Position numbers and translations under genes: made by a program. This document shows positions 55,561 through 64,000 of a stretch of 64,000 nucleotides of DNA, piece by piece. The stretch covers positions 3,976,501-4,040,500 of the forward strand of contig CM043954.1 in NCBI GenBank assembly GCA_014529385.2, given 5' to 3'. Source of the stretch: Adiantum capillus-veneris. Taxonomy: Eukaryota > Streptophyta > Polypodiopsida > Polypodiales > Pteridaceae. The notes beneath the pieces are model-generated. The model was not told the origin of the DNA. It was given only the letters and a program-made list of their open reading frames with translations, and ran no database searches. The first letter of the stretch is position 1, and every line of letters begins with the position of its first letter.

Positions 55561-57185
55561 GCGACACCGTGGATCGCCCTATTTTGGGAACTCATTGTGG
55601 AAAGGTTACTACTACATGCAAACGATTCTTATTGTGTTTCTCTTGTTTAGTGTGTCGCGTGCTCTTAGTTCTATACTCTCTGCTCCTTCATCTCATCGCC
55701 ACCATGACAGCTTCTCTCCTGCAATGTATTCCTTTCACGCATGTACAGCAGTTATGGCTTCGACGAGTGGACGCATGGCTGCAAGACTTGCGGTTGCGTG
55801 TGTTCGCCAACCTGGATTGGCAAGGGATCCCAATTCACCCGCAGGCAGCAGGTTTGATCGAGCAACTCGCTACTGGCGCTATGGTGGTGAATAATCAGCA
55901 AATTCAATTGATAGCAGAAAGGGTCTCAAGGTGTTGCTGTTTGCCCAACGATGGCGTGGTGCGCGCCTCTCATGTGATCCTTGCTGTTGATGTAGAGCAA
56001 GAATTTGGTTTGAAGGTCAAAGGCGAGTATAAGCTTTCAGGGTTGTCAGATGTAGCAACCAGAGATGCGTATCGATGGTTTCTCAAGGTGATTTGGCTGC
56101 AAGCCAAAACCTATACCATTTCGACCCGAGCAAGAAATGTTTTGCATTCGGCCAACTTTGGGCCAATAGCTTGGGCATCGGTGGTCAGAGAACGCCTGCT
56201 AGCGAAGTGCCAAAGAGTGATGGCACAGTTGGGGAGGAATACCCCAACCAATACAAAGGTTGGCCAACTGCTCACATTGATTTTTCCTTTAAGAGAAGTT
56301 TTTCCTCTCGCCATGCGTCCTCTCTGCCACTTTGAAGATGATCGCTTGGTGGTCCAAGGCACTAATGCTCCTCTGTCGCAAACGCAAAGCTTGGTAGTGC
56401 CGGCTGAGAGGGAAACACGGCAGCAGCATGTGGGCACTGGGGATTTTCCTGGTCCATCGACAGCAGTGGTATCCTCTGGAGCCCAAGAGATGGCCACTGC
56501 AGGTGCAGGATCAGCAAGCCGCAAGCGCGGCAAGGAGGAACAACAATTTTCTACACCACCTCCGACGATAGAATCTCTTCTTTCGGAGGATTCTGTGATT
56601 TATCGATTGGATGTTTTGCAAGAACTGGACGAAGAGCGACTGAATAGCTTTGCGATGAATGACTTGGATGCGTTGGCAGTGGAGATGCAAGAAGATCTCC
56701 GAGTTTTTTTGGATAATCAACTACAAAGCTGGAGCACACGCTTGGCTGTTGAGGTGAGAGCACAGCCATCCACTCAGCAGGTTGTGGTGCAACACCCCGA
56801 GTCATCCAACACTGACAGAGGTAAGAGTGTTGTTCCCGAGGGTTTTGATGTTGTTGATTGGGCACAAGCTACAGAGGATTGTGTTGAAGCCCAGGCTCAT
56901 GTATCTCGTTTGCTGAAAATGATTCGTCGATTTCGTAAGGAGCGGTGCAGGGTCTGTTTTTGGGTGGAGACCTTAGCTCATTCTTTTTCTCTCAGTCTAC
57001 CACCTTGCCCTCCATTTTGGTCTTCTCTTAATAGATACCTTTCTTGCTATTATCCCTTACATACACCTCTTGCTCCTCTGCCACAGGCGCCTCAATCTAT
57101 TTCTTTGCCGACGCAGTTTATTCCTCGGGCTCCCTGGCCGGAACATATTGAGATAGATCCACATCTTTTGGATGAGGTCTATTAG
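55561..57185 (+). CDS. Extra open region downstream of integrase
   Basis: About 540 codons that continue the integrase frame to the stop at 57,183-57,185. A first ATG is at about 55,704 (MTASLLQCIPFTHVQQLW) if it is a separate protein. A hydrophobic stretch lies just before it (RFLLCFSCLVCRVLLVLYSL). Then come helical text (VDAWLQDLRLRVFANLDWQG, EFGLKVKGEYKLSGLSDVAT), a low-complexity part with a basic patch (SASRKRGKEEQQ), the duplicated integrase piece, and a Pro-rich end. Extra genes in this position are known in some plant gypsy lineages (envelope-like or additional frames), but I recognise no domain and do not call it an envelope. Remaining open for so long in a damaged element suggests former selection. 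Confidence 0.6.
56586..56654 (+). repeat. 69-bp duplicated segment, copy 2 (in extra region)
   Basis: 67 of 69 bases equal to 55,125-55,193 and in the same reading frame, 1461 bp downstream. Confidence 0.95.
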
Positions 57186-57321
57186 GCACATACTGCGGAT
57201 TTTAGAGGCTTTGGCTATATTGATATTTCCTCTTCACCAGAGCAGGGTGCAGAGCAACCATCGAAACCTTCCAACCGGAGGGGTTGAGTGTGGGTTCGCA
57301 CAATCCACCGTGTGTGCCAGG
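57186..57321 (+). other. 3' untranslated region of gypsy element
   Basis: Between the last stop and the 3' LTR. The best purine tract is CCGGAGGGGTTGAGTGTGGG at about 57,274-57,293, but it ends nearly 30 bp before the LTR start, which is unusual; the bases directly before the LTR are GTGCCAGG. Confidence 0.6.
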
Positions 57322-57714
57322 TGTTACGGCATTAGCCGTACATGCGGTCCTGCGGAGGTCTGGACACTACGGATCAGGGGTATGCGGTCTGCGACGGCCG
57401 TAGCGGCAGTTCTTCACAAGATATCATGGGACAGGAGTGTGTACACCGTTCCCGATCTGCGCTGGAGCAGCGGTTGTATATGGAGGGGCATACCTTTCTT
57501 TTGATGTAACTTAACCAATCTCTATGATATTCATGGCAACTACTGTTGTAACTCTGTGTCTGGAATACAAATGAATGAAGCAAGAGGTGTTCTGGGCCTG
57601 TGTACTGTGTACTTCCTTCTCTTGTCATTTTTATATGTTGATGTTCATATAATGTAGTTGCGGGTAATCATTCCCGTAATGCCTATTTCTCCTGCGCGGG
57701 CAATAGCCATTACA
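57322..57714 (+). repeat. 3' LTR of second gypsy element
   Basis: 393 bp, the same length as the 5' LTR; about 21 differences by eye, mostly transitions. Followed by GTATT at 57,715-57,719. Confidence 0.95.
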
Positions 57715-57719
57715 GTATT

Positions 57720-58330
57720 GGCGCATGGAACACGTGTCCCAAGCTGTCCAATTCCGATCTGCCTCATTTGTAGGAAAGAATGCTTTGCGAAACATAGTAT
57801 CAAAAGTTGCCCAACTCTGTGGTATGATATTCTTCTCCTTGAGAGACATCCACCATTTGTAGGCCTTTCCTTCCAGAGTTAAACTTGTTTGTAGTGCTCT
57901 GACTACGTCCGGAGTACACCGTAAGGCGTGAATTCCATCCCACTTGCTGAGAAAGATATTCACTACATCCTTGTTGCGGTCTCAATCTTCTCCCCTAAAA
58001 GTCGGTGGTTTGGTGTTTTTCAACAAATCATCCACCTCTTTTGCAGTGAGTGTGCAAAGCAGCTGCAGATGGACCTTGTTCATGATCAGAAGGGCCTTGC
58101 CCCTGTGTAGCAACATGCTCATGCATGTTCGTGTCAGTAGGACCGTTGGACTGCTGTTGCATTAATTGGATCACTAACGTGGATAATTTAGTGACGTTTT
58201 CATTTAAAGATTTAAAATTTCCTTCCATGACTGATATGTGTGTATGAAGTGCACGAAATTCTTAAATATCAAGCAATTCATAAGTGTCGTCACTTGTTAT
58301 AGCATCGCGGGAACTCTCCGTGAGATCATC
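57720..58330 (-). pseudogene. Chromovirus Gag N-terminal half
   Basis: The minus-strand ATG at 58,228 starts MEGNFKSLNENVTKLSTLVI. The capsid (retrotrans-gag) domain follows in another frame at 57,963-57,720: WDGIHALRCTPDVVRALQTS and AYKWWMSLKEKNIIPQSWAT, then WDTCSMRQY at the break. The rest of gag is at 40,194-40,686. Text before the ATG (DDLTESSRDAITSDDTYELL) is open until a stop, so the true start could be upstream. Confidence 0.88.
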
Positions 58331-59180
58331 CAGCCGCGAGCAACATGTGCAGGATCATGTGTATTTTGCTCGAATCAAAAGTCATATTGATATCCGAATC
58401 CATGGCGACACAATGCAGTGCAAGGAATAGCAAGAAAAATACCTGATGTACCGCAATCGATAAAGACCGATAAAGAATCCCGTTGATATCGGTAATTAGC
58501 CTTGCTAATTTCGTTGTGCTCCAATTGCCACTATGGATGTAATCTTTCTCTAGGTTCCAAGAAAAGAATCCGATAGTGTAGACGTGTTTGCCTTGAGTAC
58601 CCGTACTGCACTGGTCTTTGTATTTTGGATAACTTGCCGACAACTTGAAATGAAGGTACGAAAAAATAATATGCAGTATACGCAGCAGAAATAACACCTT
58701 GCCCTTTGTATTTCTTGGCCTTGCCCTTGCTTGGCTCTGTCGGTATGCCTAGCTTCGCTCGAAGCTTCACAAGAGGGAGGGGGGAGTACCCTGCTGTGGC
58801 AACCGTCCCTTGTTTGTGAAAAAATTTAGGGTGCCCACTAAGTATGAAAAAAAAGCTGAACACAGGCGATAGCGGCCCGCAGGTAGCACAAGGTGCAAGC
58901 TTTTGCTCACCCCACCTTGGGTGGTGGTCGAAAGCACCTGCCACAAGCAGGGGAAGTGCTCAGAGGGGCCGCACGATGCCGTCAAGCCCGAGAGAGGAAG
59001 CTTTGGTGCAGGATGAATTTTGGCCCATCTCCTCGTAAGCGGGGTTCCCCACGCAGTCTCTTCGTCGTCCTCTTCACAGGGGGTGAGCTCCACGGTGCTC
59101 TTGACCCCGACATGCAAAAAACATGCAAAGCTTTGTGTGGCTCTCCAACACCACGCCTGTCCCTTCCCAAAAATAGGAAC
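58331..59180. other. Unassigned; expected place of chromovirus leader or LTR
   Basis: By position this should hold the 5' leader and 5' LTR of the minus-strand chromovirus, but no match to the TGTTAGGACAG start at 36,683 and no clear primer site was found. More GC-rich from 58,700 on. Minus-strand frames here show no domain. Confidence 0.4.
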
Positions 59181-59204
59181 CACTACAAGAGGTTGTGTGC
59201 TCTT

Positions 59205-59405
59205 GTGACGCTTATAGCGACGAAAATACATTGGGTTTTTAAAACCCCCGACGTCGCTATTAACGTCGATACGAGAACGTCGCTATAGCCATCGCTACCG
59301 CAGTCTCTATCAGCGTCGCTATATGCATCGTTATATAGCGACGCTGCAGGGCCATAGATAGCGACACTTATAGCGACGCTGCAGTGCACAATTTAGCGAC
59401 GCCCG
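59205..59405. repeat. CACTA subterminal repeats (TAGCGACG)
   Basis: The motif TAGCGACG or its complement CGTCGCTA occurs about eight times in both directions (for example 59,215, 59,264, 59,281, 59,316, 59,337, 59,371, 59,393). In En/Spm such subterminal motifs are bound by the second element protein (TNPA) before excision. Confidence 0.88.
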
Positions 59406-60095
59406 AGATTAAAATTTTTTGGTGGTAGGGCATTGAATGCGCTACCACCCATCAACTATATTGAATGTTTCATTGGTCTATTTACCTTTGAAAAAAGGTA
59501 CAAAGGTAAATATAGACTCAAAATAGTCAGCCACAAGACAATATAATCATTAACTCCATCATCCATAGTACGTATTGTTTGCAAAATAAAGATACAAAAA
59601 TGACAAGCGTGAATTGATGGAAGTAAATAAATGACAATTGTACACAGCAACAAAATCACTTGATTGTTAATCATTGCAAATGTAATAGTTACAAACCATT
59701 GTCATTATTTAAAAAATATACATGGTTTTCAAAAATACATAGTTACATGGTCTCATGATACATAAGCTAGGACAAAAAGAAACTAATGCTATCTAGCTAT
59801 GGCTAAACTGACGTCGTCTAATCAGACGTCTCATTGCGTCCAAGCGACGTATCTGTCGGATTCTGCAAAAAAAAAAACAATAAGATAGCTTTTTGTAAGT
59901 ATAAACATATAGCGAGCGACGTTTATAAAACAATACAATAAATATAAAAGAATAAACCCTAATACTAACCATGCCGCCGCAAGAAGTCAGGATGTCTATA
60001 AGGGCGTTTAAGCCCTTCCTGCCTGCGTACTCACGCTCGTACGGAGTGGGATCACGTCCTGTAAACGAACACTGTCAAAACATACAAAGAATCCA
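59406..60095. other. Unassigned inner part of CACTA end
   Basis: AT-rich, no gene seen. Probably 3' untranslated region of the minus-strand transposon genes. Confidence 0.45.
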
Positions 60096-61077
60096 TTATG
60101 TTAGAATTTCAAATCCCATAAACCCTAAACTATCGAACATAGATGCGAAAACACTTACAAAATCGGCCTCAAATGATGCCCACCCGCCGCTCCCCAAGTG
60201 GTGCGAGCTCCCTGCCTCTACTCGCGCTTTGGCTGCCTCCTTTTGTTGCTTACACTTGTCAGGATTCTCGCGCGCTTCTTTCTTCGCATGCTTCCAATCT
60301 TCTTTGGCCAGCCAATCTGGTATGTTCCATCCATGCTTAATTGCTTTTTGCACTTCGGAACGCTTATGCTTGCAGTATTCCCGCATTCGAACCTTCATCA
60401 CATCTTCATTGAAGCGGTCATCCCGTGTTGGAACGGGAAACTCGTCATGAAGCATGCTGATGACTGTCTTTTAATTCATTCAGTACTTCACTCCAAGTGT
60501 TTAGTATGTAGTGTCTAAACACCTGAGAGCAAAGACCGCGCATGCGCGAAATCACCTTCTTGCCGTCATCATCCAAGATGATGCCGCCGTTGAAGTCGAT
60601 GGAGTAAGACAAGACCTCTCACCGCTGACGCGTGAACTTGGGTGTCTCGACAGGGGTCTCTAGCGGCGTATCAACGGGGGTACGGACACCAGGTGTCTCC
60701 ACTGGAGTCTGAACCCCGAAGCGAGGAGTCACTGGAGTGACTTCTGGAGGAGTAGCTAGTGGCGTGTAGCTGTGGGGAACGGCACTCAACCACGCAAAAC
60801 CTGGTGTCGACGGCGATGCCGTGGCTGATGTCGGGACGGGAAAAGACGGTGAGGGTAAAGAGCCTCGTCGAACACGAGGCGGTGTCGAAGCATCGATGGC
60901 GCCACCCCCACAACAACCGCCACCGCCACCACCACCGCTAGAGCGCCGGTGCCTAGACGAGTGTGAAGATCGTCTTGTCGACACCGAAGCTTCGGAGCGC
61001 GCTGAGGACTCCGAAACAGAGGGAGATGCGGATGGAGTAGGAACGCACGATGGTGCGCCTAAGCGATGACGCTCCAT
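60096..61077 (-). CDS. CACTA second protein (TNPA / Transposase_24-like)
   Basis: The exon 61,077-60,619 starts MERHRLGAPSCVPTPSASPS and is rich in Ser, Thr and Pro, with a poly-Gly run and a repeated TPVETP/TPVDTP segment. The later exon 60,455-60,096 holds the conserved part: VRMREYCKHKRSEVQKAIKH, DWLAKEDWKHAKKEARENPD, KCKQQKEAAKARV and HHLGSGGWASFEADF, which resembles the HTGGS-F end of plant Transposase_24. An intron or gap of about 160 bp lies between them. The protein should bind the subterminal motif near 59,205-59,405. Confidence 0.65.
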
Positions 61078-61195
61078 GTACCACTGTCTCTGCTAGGGTG
61101 ACAAAGAAGAAAAAAACTCATCATCATCCATACCTGCATTCACGAACATTTAAACTTAATATTGAATGAATGGAGTAGAAAACATGGACATGTAA

Positions 61196-61198
<3 letters not shown>

Positions 61199-61233
<35 letters not shown>
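61199..61233. repeat. (GA)n microsatellite
   Basis: About 17 GA units, in the region upstream of the TNPA-like gene. Confidence 0.95.
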
Positions 61234-61234
<1 letters not shown>

Positions 61235-61824
61235 AGGAGATGCTCGTCGTCTCTGCTAATGAGAACATACCTAGAGCATACGTACCTGGAGTGGACACAA
61301 AGACCATTAAATACAATGACGCAATGACGCAAATACTTAAAGAGCCGGAGAATCGTACAAAAACACTCCAGTGCTTGTAGCTTTGGAATGTTCAAAGGCT
61401 AGCAGCAACAGAAAGCATTCTTCTTCTATTCAACTTGAGTGATGAAAGAGGCAAGTACATAACTCTGAATTTACAAAACGGAGCACACTTGTTCAAATAT
61501 AATATTTATGACTTTAAGAGATCTCTCTCTCATCCTCGCATAGCTCAGCATAACTTCCTATATCTATATAGAGCTCTCCATTAAACAGATGTCCTCTGTT
61601 TCATTTTGTAGATCCTCTGCATGCACCCCATAGAGAGTAGCAGCTTGATGTTCGTATGGCACCACCTCCACGGCTTCTGACACGTCCGTGCACTACGAGG
61701 GGCTACCTCTATGACGTACCACCAGTTTGATGTAGACTTTGTGGGATGAAATATCACCTGCCAGAGCCACATAACTTACATGAGAGCTTCCAAGCACATA
61801 AATTCTAAAACACACGTTAACTAT
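61234..61824. other. Spacer between CACTA genes
   Basis: No gene domain seen on either strand. Possibly the promoter of the TNPA-like gene (minus strand) and the 3' end of the transposase gene. Confidence 0.45.
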
Positions 61825-64000
61825 TTACATACTTACTTGTTCACAATGCTCGGGTAGTACCAAAGTGTCTCTTAGGTCAGTCCATTTCTTAGTTGAATCC
61901 ACCTCAAGAAAACCAGACTCTCCTCTACGCACAGTAGCGTTGCGACCCTCCATGATTATCTTGAACCATTGCACGTCGAACAAGTCGACAAAAAATCCTC
62001 TATAATCGATCCTCAAAATCTCTTGTAGCGTGCCGAAGTAAGTGAGTTCCGCCACCATAGGATCTGCATCAGAGGACCGTCGTCGACTAGACTGTTCAAA
62101 TTTTGCCATGATTCCACAATCTTGAGTAAAACGTTTTTTGTCAATCAGTTCCACCCTAAAATGTCGACCTTTACACCATGCTGCTGTGTATGATTTATAC
62201 TACAACCAATAAAGATTATGAGTGGCCGTTCAAACATCTAGAAAGTTACTAGTTGTACATTGCAGACTTACCTTGGTCGCGCAACCCCTAGAGTACTCCC
62301 ACTCTTCCTCAGTCACTTCTCCACTGCACTATTGTGCGCCCTTCAGTTGGTTGTGCAACCATATTAAGCTCATGAATGTTGGTAGGCTCTCTAGACCCGT
62401 TGGATAGTGCATCGGTGGTCGTCTTCCCCGTCTCCACTCGATTCTTGCCCTTTGTCGCTCTTGCTTTGAATCCTCATATTGTGAGATCCACTTCTGCATG
62501 ACTGGATTGTGAAGCATGCAAAATCGGTTGATTTTAGCCTCTAGATCTTCCGTCATCTTCTTCTCAACACCGAGATTGCACATGAAAATTCCAGATATTC
62601 GCTTATCATCTATGGTTCGCAATAGCGTGTCCCGGGCTTTATCAAATCCGTCTAGCCACTCTCCAATGTACACTAGGGACTCTCATACCAGCCAGCCTTC
62701 TGCCATGCTATCCTTCGGACGTGCCTTCTGACGCACATATCCCTTGAGCGTTTTCATGAAACGTTCTAAAAAGAACATCCATCTGGAATGTATTGTGCCG
62801 GCTATTTCCACCTCATCAACTATGTGAACAAGAAGATGCACCTGAATGGTTAGCATGGTAGTAGGAAAAGTTTCTCAAACATACACACAACCTCCGCAGC
62901 GTTTAGTTTGGCGAATGGTATGGAGTCCGCATTGATCTCCTTTTGTGAGATCCATTGTACCAACTTCGCAAGTTTGTAGATTGTGTTACGGACGTCAAGA
63001 GACAGACATCCCTCAATGGAAACCAGTAAAATAAACTGCAAAACACGTGCAACAATGATATTAAAGTACGTCCACACACTAATTTGTTACACAATTCTCA
63101 CTATGATATACTCCACTATGAACATACCTGACACATTTTATGCCAGTCGTGTGACTTCAAACCGGTAAGCTTTCCTTCTTTAGTAAAACACGTTCGAAGC
63201 GAGTGCATTACGCCAGTGGGGGTCCGCAAAGATCGAATGGTCTACTTTGCGTTCTTGGCCTCCTGTGAAAATCCATGGTGCTTTAGAGAGTTTTATCGAT
63301 CCATCGGACGCTGTTTGCGGCCAATATTGCTCCATACGATCCACATTTCTAAGGTAAACTCTGGCTCCCAAAGTATCTTTCTTGCCGGTCAGATGGTCCC
63401 ATAGTAGATTACCCACATTCTTGAATATGTGCATTGGATCGAGCAAGTGATTGATCATGAGTCGAGGCCAGTATGGTAACTTGTACCATAGAGATAGTCT
63501 CTTCATCCCTGGAGACAATCCGTCATCACACATCTCCTTCTGCTCTAACCATGCTTGTGCAGACATCCTCGATGGCTCTCTTCCCAAAAAGCCGTCGCGT
63601 AACACATGATTCTCTGGAAGATACGCTTGATGACCTTCGTAGATTTGCTTCTTCAGTGAGGGCGCCCTACGTGCATTCAGTCTAGGTCCACATGTGACAC
63701 ATGCTCTGTATCCGCTTGTTTGAAGCCCTGCATGTATACACATGATAATAGATCAACTTGAGAAAAAGCAAGATTTACAGTGTCTGAGTGAGGAGTGTAA
63801 ATAGATCACCTGAGCATTCTGTTAGTCTGGGATAGTCACGCATGGTCTACATTAGAATGCCTCTGATCAAAGCATTCCGTCGACCTATGTGTCGGCTCAT
63901 ATCCACCACCTCTATGCCAATCCACAATTTTTGTAGCTCTTCCAATAGTGGACGAAGATACACATCCATATTTTTCACTTTATATCGCCCCGGCACAATC
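61825..64000 (-). pseudogene. CACTA Tnp2-type transposase, 5' end outside window
   Basis: On the minus strand from the window edge: KNMDVYLRPLLEELQKLWIG and RNALIRGILM-stop-TMRDYPRLTECS, then an intron 63,809-63,728 (82 bp, GTGATC...ATGCAG). Then GYRACVTCGPRLNARRAPSL and LPYWPRLMINHLLDPMHIFK, the Transposase_21 core. TKEGKLTGLKSHDWHKMCQ follows after a frameshift near 63,215. The DUF4218 part (VDEVEIAGTIHSRWMFFLER, MKTLKGYVRQKARPKDSMAE) has a stop near 62,685. The DUF4216 part is at 61,825-62,154 (TYFGTLQEILRIDYRGFFVD). The first stop is TAG at 63,847-63,849 where Trp is expected. Normally the enzyme cuts the CACTA ends; this copy cannot be active. Confidence 0.9.

Larger units (their letters stand above)
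40687..57714 (+). mobile_element. Ty3/gypsy element with nested DNA transposon
   Basis: The span is 17.0 kb, of which about 8.9 kb is a DNA transposon inserted in gag; the retroelement itself is about 8.2 kb. It has 393-bp LTRs, a GTATT target-site duplication, primer site, gag with two zinc knuckles, protease, RT, RNase H and integrase in gypsy order, and a long open region after integrase. By hand count the LTRs differ at about 21 of 393 positions (about 5%), so it is older than the copia element. The coding region carries several frameshifts and at least one stop. It inserted into the gag gene of a minus-strand chromovirus. No chromodomain follows its integrase, so it is not of that clade; I do not assign the lineage. 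Confidence 0.95.
59181..64000 (-). mobile_element. CACTA (En/Spm) transposon, left part
   Basis: The end CACTACAAGA starts at 59,181, the classical terminus of plant CACTA elements. Subterminal repeats follow. The minus strand encodes a Tnp2-type transposase (61,825 to beyond the window) and a second Tnp1/TNPA-like protein (60,096-61,077). The transposase is damaged by stops and a frameshift. The right end lies outside the window, so the 3-bp target-site duplication (AAC on this side) cannot be checked. Confidence 0.9.

Noticed and set aside
55600-55730. Calling the extra gypsy region an envelope gene
   Set aside because: There is one hydrophobic stretch only; no clear signal peptide, cleavage site or second membrane segment was seen.
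58767-59288. Open frames of 130-154 codons on both strands
   Set aside because: They cross the CACTA left end and have no recognisable domain; likely chance frames in GC-rich sequence.

Overview
This window looks like nuclear DNA of a land plant with a large, transposon-dense genome. The evidence is Ty1/copia and Ty3/gypsy LTR retrotransposons of plant type with initiator-Met tRNA primer sites, a CACTA (En/Spm) transposon, a fragment of a plant-type JmjC demethylase gene that keeps its introns, and short GT-AG introns of about 80-95 bp. A fern, lycophyte or gymnosperm would fit, but the lineage cannot be fixed from this sequence. I see no intact ordinary host gene.

Layout. 1-14,000: decayed Ty3/gypsy relics on both strands (1.74-4.4 kb minus; 7.5-8.9 and 12.4-13.3 kb plus; 13.3-13.7 kb minus) with long (CT)n and (TA)n runs. 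14.08-15.25 kb: a copia LTR, primer site and broken gag. 15.3-28.8 kb: mostly unassignable sequence holding an AT-rich array with an exact 152-bp period (about 17.44-18.96 kb), LTR-like relics and a JmjC gene fragment (25.75-26.23 kb). 28,855-34,362: a complete copia element with 192-bp LTRs and a GTCAT target-site duplication, broken by two frameshifts, inserted among older repeat relics. 36-40.7 kb plus 57.7-58.3 kb: a minus-strand chromovirus-type gypsy element split in its gag gene by a second gypsy element.

That second gypsy element (40,687-57,714) has 393-bp LTRs, a GTATT target-site duplication and a long extra open frame downstream of integrase. It is itself split by a DNA transposon of about 8.9 kb (42,253-51,110) with 20-bp terminal inverted repeats. 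From 59,181 to the window end is the left part of a CACTA element with transposase genes on the minus strand.

The most interesting object is the inner DNA transposon. Between a spliced plus-strand gene of unknown function and a spliced minus-strand transposase-like gene it carries a minus-strand gene whose C-terminal part is a recognisable histone H3 fold. Its separate N-terminal frame starts MARTKKTA, almost the canonical H3 tail, and a TATA box sits 58 bp upstream. In this copy the tail, middle and fold lie in three frames, so it is either spliced in a way I cannot see or decayed. A histone H3-like protein as part of a plant DNA transposon is not something I know to be described.

Inferred order of events: chromovirus insertion, then the 40.7-57.7 kb gypsy (LTRs about 5% different by hand count), then the H3-bearing transposon inside it. 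The 28.9-34.4 kb copia is the younger of the two dated LTR elements (LTRs about 2% different).
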